Assembly (NCBI GenBank): GCA_023399375.1
Contig: JAEWPX010000173.1
Span: 32,494-96,493 of the forward strand
Direction: 5' to 3'
Source of the DNA: Pseudomonadota bacterium
GTDB taxonomy: Bacteria > Desulfobacterota > Desulfovibrionia > Desulfovibrionales > Desulfovibrionaceae
Length of the DNA: 64,000 bases
Every line of letters begins with the position of its first letter. The first letter of the stretch is position 1. Position numbers and translations under genes: made by a program. The notes under the pieces were generated by a model. That model was not told the DNA's origin. It made no database searches and saw nothing but the letters and a program-made list of their open reading frames with translations. Shown here one piece after another: positions 51,521 to 58,966 of this stretch.

Positions 51521-52681
51521 CTAGAACATGTCCTTTTGCGATTCGGAGATGGTCTTTTCGATGACGTCCTTGAGTTCCTTGGGCAGGCCCATGATGTCCA
51601 CGTTGAGGAAGCCGCGCACGATGGTGGAGGTGGCTTCGTCCTCGTCGAGGCCGCGCGCCATGAGGTACTCGATCTCCTCCTGGGCGATCTTGCCCACGGC
51701 GGCCTCGTGGGAGAGCTCCACCCCGTCCATGGCGCCGCGCAGTTCCGGGATGGCGTGGATGATGCCGCCGCCGAGGATGAGCCCCTTGCATTCCAGGTGC
51801 CCCTTGGCCGGCACGGCGTTGCCGCCGATGAAACCCCGGGCCACGATGGTGCCGCCGGAAGCGATGGTGCGCGAGATGATCTCGCCGCGCGTGTCCGGGG
51901 CGTTGAGCTCGATGCGGCTGCCGGAATCGACGTAGGAACCTTTGGGCGCGACGATGACGGAATTGAACCGCGCCACGGCCCCTCGGCCGTTTAAGCGTAT
52001 GGCCGGATAGGATTGGAGGTCTTTTACGGGCTTGAGCAGCACGTAGTTGTTGATGAACACGCCCCCCTCGTCCACCACGCCACCGGTCCGCGGCCGCACC
52101 ACGGTCGAGTCGGCCCAGTTGTGGACCATGGTGAAGGTGAGCTTGGCGTTCTTGCCGACGAAAAATTCCGAGATGCCGAGGTGGGCCGCGCCCTTGGAGC
52201 CGTGGGCCACCGAGCAGCCGGTGATGATGTGCAGTTCGGAATCGTCCTCGACGATGACCACGTTGTGCACGTTCTGGCCGACCATGTCGCTTTTGAGAAA
52301 CAGGCACGATTGCACCGGCTCGGCGATCTTGGCGCCCTTTTCCGTGCGCACGAAATAGCCGCCGTGGAGGTTTTCCGCGGCCGAACGGGTGAACTCGTCC
52401 TTGTCCTTGTCCACCTGCGTCCAGAAGTAGCCGGGCAGGCCGTCGTACTTCTGGAGCGCGTCCTTGATGTCGAGGATCTCGACGCCGGGCTGGAGGCTCT
52501 TGCAATGCACACGGCCGTGGTCCACCTGGATATAGGTGCCGGCGCGTTCACGCTCTTCCACGTCCACGCCGGACATGAGCATCTCGGCCTTGTCAGCCGC
52601 ATCGAGCTGGCGCAGGTCGGGAATCTCGCCGAGTTGGGGGCCGCCGCTGAAACGGAAATCGTGCAGATCGATCTTATCCAT
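51521..52681 (-). CDS. sufB: SufB/SufD-like Fe-S scaffold subunit (minimal SUF)
   Basis: 386 residues, shorter than proteobacterial SufB. The beta-helix core is evident: HNVVIVEDDSELHIITGCSVAHG, GISEFFVGKNAKLTFTMVHNWAD, then GEIISRTIASGGTIVARGFIGGNAVPAKGHLECKGLIL and the C-terminal LSHEAAVGKIAQEEIEYLMARGLDEDEATSTIVRGFLN. It forms the Fe-S assembly scaffold with SufC. GGGGAG precedes the ATG at 52681. There is no sufD, sufS, sufE or sufU beside it, only sufC upstream: the two-gene minimal SUF (SmsCB-type) arrangement known from archaea and anaerobes. Confidence 0.92.
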   Translation of the reverse strand: MDKIDLHDFRFSGGPQLGEIPDLRQLDAADKAEMLMSGVDVEERERAGTYIQVDHGRVHCKSLQPGVEILDIKDALQKYDGLPGYFWTQVDKDKDEFTRSAAENLHGGYFVRTEKGAKIAEPVQSCLFLKSDMVGQNVHNVVIVEDDSELHIITGCSVAHGSKGAAHLGISEFFVGKNAKLTFTMVHNWADSTVVRPRTGGVVDEGGVFINNYVLLKPVKDLQSYPAIRLNGRGAVARFNSVIVAPKGSYVDSGSRIELNAPDTRGEIISRTIASGGTIVARGFIGGNAVPAKGHLECKGLILGGGIIHAIPELRGAMDGVELSHEAAVGKIAQEEIEYLMARGLDEDEATSTIVRGFLNVDIMGLPKELKDVIEKTISESQKDMF

Positions 52682-52699
52682 AGGAAAGGCTCCCCTTGG

Positions 52700-53461
52700 C
52701 TAGTTGAGACAGCGCACGCATTCCTGGTAGCCGTACTGGCTGATGTGGTCCAGGATGTCGCGGGGATTGGCCTCGCAGCACAGATGGCCGTTGTAGAGCA
52801 CCTGCCCCCGGTCGGCGTTGACGTATTCGAGGATGTAGCCCGTGTGGGTGATGATGAGCCCGGAGACGGGGCGCTTGCGCACACGCTGCTGCTTCATGCT
52901 GGTCTCGGCCTTGGGCTCGATGCCGCCGGAGAGCACGTCGCGCACGGTCGCGCCGATGAGCTTCATGTTTTCCAGGTCAACGCCGGATTCGGGCTCGTCG
53001 AAAAGCAGCAGGTAGGGATTTTGCGCCATGAGCTGGAGCAGTTCCGAGCGCTTGATCTCGCCGCCGGAGAAGCCGGCGTTGATGTCGCGGTCGAGAAAGG
53101 CGTCCATGTTGAGCTTTTGCGCCATGCCTTCCACGTCGATGTCCCGGCCCCTGGCGCACATGGTCACCAGGTGGCGGGTCTTGAGGCCGTGGATGGTGGG
53201 CGGCCGCTGGAAGGACATGCCGATGCCCAGGCGCGCCCGCTCGTAGATGCTGGCGTGGGTGATGTCCTGGCCGCGAAAGAGGATGCGGCCGCTGGTGATC
53301 TCGTAGTTGCCAAAGCCCATGAGGGTCATGAGCAATGTGGTCTTGCCCGATCCGTTGGGCCCGAACAGGATGAACGTCTCGTTTTCGGCGATATGCAGGT
53401 TGATGCCGCGAAGGACTTCGCGGTCGCCGATTTTGACGTGCAGGTCTTCGATGCGAAGCAT
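52700..53461 (-). CDS. sufC: SufC Fe-S assembly ATPase
   Basis: 253 residues. Walker A FGPNGSGKTTLLMTLMGFG near residue 33, signature FSGGEIKRSELLQLMAQNP near 140, Walker B YLLLFDEPESGVDLENM and H-loop LIITHTGYILEYV. SufC powers cluster assembly on SufB. Before the H-loop there is a basic insertion (EPKAETSMKQQRVRKR) of about 20 residues not present in E. coli SufC. GAGGG lies close upstream of ATG 53461. It is followed by the sufB-like gene after 18 bp. Confidence 0.92.
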   Translation of the reverse strand: MLRIEDLHVKIGDREVLRGINLHIAENETFILFGPNGSGKTTLLMTLMGFGNYEITSGRILFRGQDITHASIYERARLGIGMSFQRPPTIHGLKTRHLVTMCARGRDIDVEGMAQKLNMDAFLDRDINAGFSGGEIKRSELLQLMAQNPYLLLFDEPESGVDLENMKLIGATVRDVLSGGIEPKAETSMKQQRVRKRPVSGLIITHTGYILEYVNADRGQVLYNGHLCCEANPRDILDHISQYGYQECVRCLN

Positions 53462-53514
53462 GCTTCCCTCGCTTTTTCGCGCCCACGGGCGCGGGTTACC
53501 GCCTGGGGTCTACG

Positions 53515-53545
53515 GAAAAACACCGGCAAAGTCCACTGTGCCGGT
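53515..53545 (-). terminator. Terminator after the lone receiver gene
   Basis: ACCGGCA (53522-53528) pairs with TGCCGGT (53539-53545); on the minus strand GTTTTT follows at once. It lies 24 bases after the stop at 53569. Confidence 0.7.
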
Positions 53546-53568
53546 AGGGATGGGGGCGCGGGACGACG

Positions 53569-53940
53569 TCAGTTGCGGCGATCGTAGGCGCGGATGATGG
53601 TGGCGAGTTCGTCGCAGTCGTAGGGCTTGGCCAGGTAGTCGCGCACCCCGTGGCTGTTGAAAAAGTCGAGGTGTTGACGCAGTCCGTACCCCGTGAGCAC
53701 GACGATGGGGATGTCCGGGCGCGGGCTCTGCCCGCCGCGCACACGGTCGATCAGCTCGCGGCCGTCCAGTTCGGGCAAGCGCATGTCGAGCAGGAGGAGG
53801 TCGAAAACCTGCCGGGTCAGGGCGACCAGGGCCGCGCGCCCGTCGGGCGCGGTGATGATCTGATGGCCTTCGCCCTCCAGGGCCTGGCGGGCCAGGGTGG
53901 CGTGATTGACATCGTCCTCGGCGAGCAGGATTCGCAACAT
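53569..53940 (-). CDS. Single-domain response regulator (CheY-like receiver)
   Basis: 123 residues. All receiver landmarks are visible: acidic pair LLAEDDVNH near residue 8, phospho-acceptor Asp in LLLLDMRLPELDG near 52, conserved Thr in IPIVVLTGYG near 85 and Lys in DYLAKPYDCDEL near 106. There is no output domain. Its kinase partner is not adjacent. A terminator follows, separating it from sufC, and 143 bp of partly AT-rich DNA separates it from the acyltransferase upstream. Confidence 0.9.
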   Translation of the reverse strand: MLRILLAEDDVNHATLARQALEGEGHQIITAPDGRAALVALTRQVFDLLLLDMRLPELDGRELIDRVRGGQSPRPDIPIVVLTGYGLRQHLDFFNSHGVRDYLAKPYDCDELATIIRAYDRRN

Positions 53941-54083
53941 GGATGGCTGACCTCCGCCTGTAGGCGCAGCATCTTTCGTGCCTGGACCTTCCGAGAGATT
54001 TTCCTTTTAAATAAAGGCCTTTTTTGTCTTCAACCGCCGACTGTCGCGCCGAAGTTGTCCATTTTTTCCGTAAAACAGGAAAA

Positions 54084-55196
54084 TTACCCTCGCGATGTGG
54101 CCGCCGCAGGCAACCGCGCGCCCGTGGCCACAGCGTACACCTTGGGAACCATCCGGGACAAGACCTCGCCCACGCCCCACAGCAGCACGATGACCGTCAG
54201 GCCCGAAAGCCAGTAGAAGGCAATCTGCTGCGTGTTGCCCACTGGTTGCCAGACGGTGAGCAGCCGGGTCTGGATGATGGAGATCGTGGGTTCGTGGGCC
54301 AGATAGACGAAGAAGCTGTGGCGGGACATGCGGTGGAGCATGGCGCTGTCGCGCACGAAAGGAATGGCCGAGATGCGCCAGAAGCAGGCGAGCCCCAGGA
54401 TCAGGTTGCATTTGAAAAGGAAAAGCCGGGCGTGCTCGTCGGTGATGCCGAGTTGTTTGTGGGCCACGAGCGCGGCCGTGAGCAGGATGAAGAGAAGCGT
54501 GCCCCAGCGTTGCCACCAGGAAACGCCCTGCAACGGAAAGCGCGTGCGCGCCAGGTAGCCGCCGAGATAGAACATGAAGAAATCGCCGTAGTAGGAATAC
54601 GGCGCGGGATTGACGCCGACCCACAGGCAAAAAAGCGTCGCCAGTCCGACGCCCGGCGCTTCCTTGAAGAAAAGGAGCAGCACGGGCGAGAGGATGAAGA
54701 CCACGAGCAGGTCGCGCAAAAACCACAAGGGGTAGTTGATGGGTGTGGTGCCAAGGCCCAGGGTCTTGGTCACGATCCCTTCCTTAACGAGATAGCCCCA
54801 CGAGCCCATCACTTCGATGCTGCCCACGAAGTGGAACCAGGCGGCGAGGCCGATGTTAAAGAGCAGGTAGGGAATGAGCAGGGAGACGAATTTCTTGCGC
54901 AGCATTTCGCCATAGCTTGCTGCGGAAAGCTCGAACTTGCGCAGGAAGAGGAAGCCGGAAATGGTGAAGAAAAGAGGCACGGCCACGAAATCCACATGGC
55001 CGTTGAGTACCTCGACCATCCAGCCCGCGACGGGGCCGGTCGCGGGCACGCGCACGGTGATGCCCCGCGCGCCGTGGGCAAGGACGATCAGGCCGATCAG
55101 GATGATGCGCAGTACGTCGATGCGCCGGGACACATCGCGGTCGAGAGGCTCCCGGACCGGCCCGAGCATCCAGGCCGGTTTGGCGGTTTCATACAC
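54084..55196 (-). CDS. Acyltransferase 3 family membrane protein, second copy
   Basis: 370 residues, about ten hydrophobic segments. The family order is kept: RIDVLRIILIGLIVLAHGARG with the helix-1 His, VPLFFTISGFLFLRKFELS, FVSLLIPYLLFNIG, then NYPLWFLRDLLVVFIL. It is paralogous in layout to 23475-24536, including the shared tail AVYAVATG versus KVYAVATG. It is an inner-membrane O-acyltransferase for an unknown surface sugar. The GTG start at 55196 is preceded by GAGGAG nine bases upstream. Confidence 0.86.
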   Translation of the reverse strand: MYETAKPAWMLGPVREPLDRDVSRRIDVLRIILIGLIVLAHGARGITVRVPATGPVAGWMVEVLNGHVDFVAVPLFFTISGFLFLRKFELSAASYGEMLRKKFVSLLIPYLLFNIGLAAWFHFVGSIEVMGSWGYLVKEGIVTKTLGLGTTPINYPLWFLRDLLVVFILSPVLLLFFKEAPGVGLATLFCLWVGVNPAPYSYYGDFFMFYLGGYLARTRFPLQGVSWWQRWGTLLFILLTAALVAHKQLGITDEHARLFLFKCNLILGLACFWRISAIPFVRDSAMLHRMSRHSFFVYLAHEPTISIIQTRLLTVWQPVGNTQQIAFYWLSGLTVIVLLWGVGEVLSRMVPKVYAVATGARLPAAATSRG

Positions 55197-55291
55197 GAAC
55201 GACTCTCCTCAGGATTGTTGGGCCGCCGGCCGACGTGCGAGGGCGCGGACCGGCAACGGCCCGCCCCATGTGCCACGGCCTCGGGCCGGAA

Positions 55292-55495
55292 TCAATGGGC
55301 GTAGGCGAGCATCTTCTTGAGGCGGGCGTCGCTGACGGCGTACCCTTCCTCGCGCAGGATGCGCACGAAGCTGTCGATGAGGCACTGGGTGGCGAAGGCC
55401 TTGTTGGCGATGTGCGGCGAACTCATGACTTCCCGCAAAACCAGATCGATCATGTAGACGCAGTGCGCCACATCCTTGATGTCCTTGGCGGCCAT
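55292..55495 (-). CDS. Small hypothetical protein
   Basis: 67 residues, entirely helical and without membrane segments: KDIKDVAHCVYMIDLVLREVMSSPHIANKAF and LIDSFVRILREEGYAVSDARLKKMLAY. ATG 55495 has GGAG four bases upstream. The protein is not recognised. It is co-directional with the 55550 gene (54-bp gap) upstream and with the acyltransferase downstream. Confidence 0.6.
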   Translation of the reverse strand: MAAKDIKDVAHCVYMIDLVLREVMSSPHIANKAFATQCLIDSFVRILREEGYAVSDARLKKMLAYAH

Positions 55496-55549
55496 GGCTC
55501 TCCGTTGCGGGGCAGGCGCGGCCGCGGGCGCGGCCGCCGTGAAAGGCCC

Positions 55550-55837
55550 CTATTCTTCGGCTGCGAGCTTGTCCACGCGCATGCCGTCCACGAGTCCCTG
55601 CCGGTAGGCGATGGCGACGTAGTCCCGGCGGATGCGCTCGCACAGGCGATGCACGGCTTCGCCCAGCTGTCCGGCCTCTTCGCCCTTCTCCCCGGGGGCC
55701 AAGGCCTCGAGGGCGGCGATGCGGCAGCCGAGTTCCTTGATGTGCGCGGCCATCTCTTCGTCCGTGGTCTGGGCGTTGACCAGATCCTCGATCCGCTGCT
55801 GGATCACGTCAGGCAACGAAGCCTTGATGCTTTCCAT
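55550..55837 (-). CDS. Small helical hypothetical protein
   Basis: 95 residues. MESIKASLPDVIQQRIEDLVNAQTTDEEMAAHIKELGCRIAALEALAP and a second helix HRLCERIRRDYVAIAYRQGLVDGMRVDKL suggest a short coiled coil. GGGAAGGGAC precedes ATG 55837. It has no recognised domain. It probably shares a transcript with the 67-residue gene that follows. Confidence 0.6.
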   Translation of the reverse strand: MESIKASLPDVIQQRIEDLVNAQTTDEEMAAHIKELGCRIAALEALAPGEKGEEAGQLGEAVHRLCERIRRDYVAIAYRQGLVDGMRVDKLAAEE

Positions 55838-55955
55838 GTCCCTTCCCCTTCCCGGCCGCACGGGAAACGGCCGTGTTCGCCCTGTCGGCAAACCGGCAAC
55901 GCGGCACGATTTCATGCCCATACATCACAAGAGCGTCGCTGTAAAATCCGGTTTG

Positions 55956-56864
55956 CTAGCGATCGATGGCGCGCAGTTCGCTTTCGATGGCCGCCCTGGC
56001 GCGAAGCCCGGCAAGCCACGCCTGCGGGATGTCGTCGGGTTCAAGGCGCGCGCCGCAGACCATGCCGGCAAGCATGCCCCGGGCGGCGCTGTCGCCGCCG
56101 GCCATGACGTTTTGCGTCAGGCACGCGGGCAGGTCGCGTTCGTAGCGGGCGATCAGGTGGATCACCCCGGGCATGGCTTCGTCGATGTGGCAGGAACGGC
56201 CAAAGCGGCCGATGACCGCGATCGTGTCCTCGTCGGCCGCGTCCAGTCCGGCGCGCAGCCAGCGATCGATGGGGGCGCTGGCGTAGCCGGCTTCGGCCGC
56301 CTCTTCCAGGGCGCGGCGCGGCATTTTCCCGGCAAGGACGCCCCAGGCGGCGCGAGCGAAGAATTCCGCGGCCTCGATGACCTGGGCATGGTTGTGGGTC
56401 ATCTTGGTCTGGGCGCGCGCCGCGGCCACGAGTCCCGGCAGGTCGTGGCGCAGGGCGCACACCAGCGGGGCCACGCGGCTGGCTCCGGCCAGGTCGTTGG
56501 AATTGGAGCCGGACTGTTCGGGGCCTTCGCCGAAATCGAATATCTTGAGCGTCATGCGCGTCGCGCCGTCGATGTATCCGTCGTAGGGACGCATACGCGC
56601 GACCCACTTCGCGGCGAAATCCTCCAGGTCGAAGCCGCCCCGCTCGGCCAGGGAATGGAGCAGGACCAGGGTCTGGTCGCCGTAATGGGTCTGGTCGCCT
56701 GCCTTTTTTCCGGCATGGTAGCCGTCCGGGTCGGGCGCGACATATTCCGTCACTTCGCCGAAGCGTTCGCGCAACGCCGCGACGTCGTATTCCCAGTGCG
56801 GGCCAAGCGCCAGCGCATCGCCGATAAATGACGCCAAAACCATGGCTTGGGCCTTTGCGGACAT
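55956..56864 (-). CDS. ADP-ribosylglycohydrolase-family protein, altered metal site
   Basis: 302 residues. The family fold is recognisable from AMVLASFIGDALALGPHWEYD at the N-terminus, FDFGEGPEQSGSNSNDLAGASRVAPLV in the middle and NVMAGGDSAARGMLAGMVCGARLE near the C-terminus. Two key ADP-ribosylhydrolase motifs differ: TDDT is replaced by YGDQT (near residue 66) and GGDTDT by GGDSAAR. In active DraG/ARH3 enzymes these Asp residues bind the two Mg or Mn ions, so activity may differ or be lost. ATG 56864 has GGAGG upstream. It is divergent from the AT-rich receiver gene. Confidence 0.82.
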   Translation of the reverse strand: MSAKAQAMVLASFIGDALALGPHWEYDVAALRERFGEVTEYVAPDPDGYHAGKKAGDQTHYGDQTLVLLHSLAERGGFDLEDFAAKWVARMRPYDGYIDGATRMTLKIFDFGEGPEQSGSNSNDLAGASRVAPLVCALRHDLPGLVAAARAQTKMTHNHAQVIEAAEFFARAAWGVLAGKMPRRALEEAAEAGYASAPIDRWLRAGLDAADEDTIAVIGRFGRSCHIDEAMPGVIHLIARYERDLPACLTQNVMAGGDSAARGMLAGMVCGARLEPDDIPQAWLAGLRARAAIESELRAIDR

Positions 56865-57192
56865 GGTTCCTCCGGACATATTCTTTCAAAACACCATACT
56901 ATGGATGTCGGAAATATCCAAGCCATCCCGAAGCATGCGCCCTGTCTTTTCCGTTGTCTTCAACGAGGGAGAAAGCCGGAACCTCGCCAGTATATACGCC
57001 GAATCCGGCTTTGCACAATGTTCGTTCCCGCTGGCTTGGACGGCAGCCGTGCGAGGGGTTTTGCCGGGGATGATTACGACGCGTTCTCCATCTGCAAAAA
57101 TTAACTCAAAAAAATTAGTAAAATCAGTTTATTATGCCTGGTGCTGTGAAAATGAGCTATTTTTTTTGTTTTATTTTTCAAAGAGGTGGAGT
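56865..57192. other. Intergenic region with sharp GC drop, no confident gene
   Basis: 328 bp between divergent genes. The left part (to about 57085) has ordinary GC content and an open frame continuous with the next gene, but no ribosome site or recognisable protein. From about 57090 the DNA becomes strongly AT-rich with poly-A and poly-T runs, presumably carrying the promoter of the receiver-membrane gene. I could not assign a -35/-10 pair. Confidence 0.5.
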
Positions 57193-57969
57193 ATGAACTA
57201 TGCAGTAGCTATGACATTTAAATTTTTATTACTTCAAAATAGGTTGGACACAAAAATGGGACAAAGAAAGAACATTATTATAGCCGATGATGAACAGGAA
57301 TGCCGAGAGGAATTCACTTCAAGACCAGATATGTTCAACGTCATCGAAGTAGCTGATGCGAATAATCTCATTGAAGAGTTGAAAAAAAACATCGCCGTAG
57401 GTTGCAAACCTGATCTCGTACTACTCGATATCTGGCGTCCTCGCGACCGTGTACCCCCCAATCAGGCGGAACTTGAACATCATGCGAGGCAGAGTTTACA
57501 GGAGCTCACAACTCAGCTGGAAAAGACGCGCATAGCCGTGCAGCAAGCCTGGATTCCTCGCGGATTCCATATCCTTGAGGAGCTTCGCAACATATGGCCG
57601 AATCCCGATGATCTTCCCATCGCCATGTATTCCAAGCGGGGATACTTCCTGGCCACGCCCAAACAGCTGGAATTGGTCGAGGATCTCAAAGCGCATTGGA
57701 TTCTTAAAAATGACGAAAATGAGTATTTCGAGTACGTACAGGACAGGATTGAACGCCTTGTTGGTATTTATCGTCATAATCACCAGGTAAAAAAGAATCT
57801 TCGCAGGATGCGCGTCATCTCGCTGTGCGGCGTTTTTATTTCTTTTGCCCTCCTGACAATTGTATTTGGGAGCCATGTCCTGGGCTCGGGTTCGTTGCCT
57901 GAGGCCGTTATATCCTGTATTCTTAGCGTGGTCTTGACCTATGCCCTTGACCGTCTCCTCCTGCGCTGA
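57193..57969 (+). CDS. Orphan receiver-like protein with two C-terminal membrane helices
   Basis: 258 residues. From residue 24 QRKNIIIADDEQECREEF reads like a response-regulator start (acidic pair DDE), followed by DLVLLDIWRPRDR with the candidate phospho-acceptor Asp near 78. IAMYSKRGYFLATP and ILKNDENEYFEYVQDRIERL could supply the Ser and Lys. A helical insertion (ARQSLQELTTQLEKTRIAVQQAW) lies inside the receiver. The last 60 residues form two membrane helices (VISLCGVFISFALLTIVFG and AVISCILSVVLTYALDRLLL). GAGG lies six bases before ATG 57193. Codon use is markedly AT-richer than in all neighbours, suggesting recent acquisition. Topology puts the receiver in the cytoplasm. Confidence 0.72.
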   Translation: MNYAVAMTFKFLLLQNRLDTKMGQRKNIIIADDEQECREEFTSRPDMFNVIEVADANNLIEELKKNIAVGCKPDLVLLDIWRPRDRVPPNQAELEHHARQSLQELTTQLEKTRIAVQQAWIPRGFHILEELRNIWPNPDDLPIAMYSKRGYFLATPKQLELVEDLKAHWILKNDENEYFEYVQDRIERLVGIYRHNHQVKKNLRRMRVISLCGVFISFALLTIVFGSHVLGSGSLPEAVISCILSVVLTYALDRLLLR

Positions 57970-58104
57970 TTGACGGAGGAATTGCGTTTTGTTCCTCCGC
58001 GCTTTGACTTAGGGAACTGTCGCCTTGGCCGAACTTTTCCGGGTACGTGGACCCGCATCGCCGCATCGGGCAGTTTCCGGCAACTTCCTGCCAAAGGAGC
58101 CTGC

Positions 58105-58869
58105 ATGCGAAGCCCCCTTGCTCAAAACGACATCCTCCAGGCCATCGTCCGCGATGTTCTGGCGACCGAGGACGCGCCTGTGACGGACGTCACCGTGGGC
58201 ACCTGCCTGGCCGCCGTGTCGGCCCGGTACTGCGGTCTGGCCTCTCTCGTCTCGCACATCGCGCCGGGACTGGCGCGCCTGCAGCCCGCGCGGGACGCCC
58301 TGCCGCAAAGCGCCCGGGAACTGGCCGCCACCCTGGCCGAGCCCGGCGTCTCCAACACCGACGCCGCCTCCCTGGCCATGGCCGCGGTCAACGCCCTGCT
58401 TCCACCGCCGCCCGAAGGCCCCGAACACCCCGGACAGACGCTCATGCTCGGCCGGGGCCGGGGCAAAAACGTGGCCGTTGTCGGCCATTTCCCCTTCGTG
58501 AAAACCCTGCGCGAGGTCTGCGCCACCCTCTGGGTCCTGGAAAAACGCCCCCATCCCGGAGATACCGACGCGTCCAAAGCGCCCGAAGTCCTTCCCCAGG
58601 CAGATGTGGTGGCCGTGACCGGCACGACCCTCGTCAACGGCACCCTGGCCGATATCCTGCGCCATTGCCGCGAGGACGCCTTCGTGGTCATGCTCGGCCC
58701 GACCACGCCCTATGCGCCATCGCTATTTTCCTGCGGCATCGACGTCCTGGCCGGCTGCGCCGTGCCCGACCCAGAGGCGGCGCTGGCCGGCATCCGCGCC
58801 GGCAGCTGTTTCAAGGGCCTCTCCGGCGTGCGCCAGACCGCTTGGGCGCGGCCGGGACTTGAGGTGTAG
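58105..58869 (+). CDS. DUF364 family protein (putative heavy-metal chelation)
   Basis: 254 residues. An N-terminal DUF4213-like part (DILQAIVRDVLATEDAPVTDVTVGTCLAAVSARYCGLAS) is followed by the DUF364 core: KNVAVVGHFPFVKTL, then PQADVVAVTGTTLVNGTLADIL and VVMLGPTTPYAPSLFSCGIDVLAGCAVPDPEAAL. Family members are often linked to molybdate transport or metal-dependent enzymes, but the function is unproven. AAAGGAG lies six bases before ATG 58105. GC content returns to normal here. A palindromic repeat element follows the stop. Confidence 0.85.
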   Translation: MRSPLAQNDILQAIVRDVLATEDAPVTDVTVGTCLAAVSARYCGLASLVSHIAPGLARLQPARDALPQSARELAATLAEPGVSNTDAASLAMAAVNALLPPPPEGPEHPGQTLMLGRGRGKNVAVVGHFPFVKTLREVCATLWVLEKRPHPGDTDASKAPEVLPQADVVAVTGTTLVNGTLADILRHCREDAFVVMLGPTTPYAPSLFSCGIDVLAGCAVPDPEAALAGIRAGSCFKGLSGVRQTAWARPGLEV

Positions 58870-58879
58870 GAAGCGGAGA

Positions 58880-58935
58880 GAGAACGCCTCCGGCATCCAG
58901 GAGGGGCCAAGGGCCCCTCTCCTGGACCACCCCCG
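58880..58935 (+). repeat. Palindromic intergenic repeat element, copy 2
   Basis: ACGCCTCCGGCATCCAGG opens the element; TCCAGGAGGGGCC pairs with GGCCCCTCTCCTGGA (two-base bulge), then ACCACCC. It shares CCTCCGGC, the GGAGGGG stem and GGACC with the element at 43018-43068, and like it begins shortly after a plus-strand stop. A REP-like role (mRNA 3' end protection or mobile repeat) is inference. Confidence 0.6.
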
Positions 58936-58966
58936 TAAGGGTGAATCAGGAGGAAGGGCCGTCCAC

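Noticed and set aside
56842..57192. In-frame upstream extension of the AT-rich receiver gene
   Set aside because: It runs through poly-A/T tracts, lacks a ribosome site, and its translation between residues 85 and 117 looks non-coding. The ATG at 57193 has a GAGG site.
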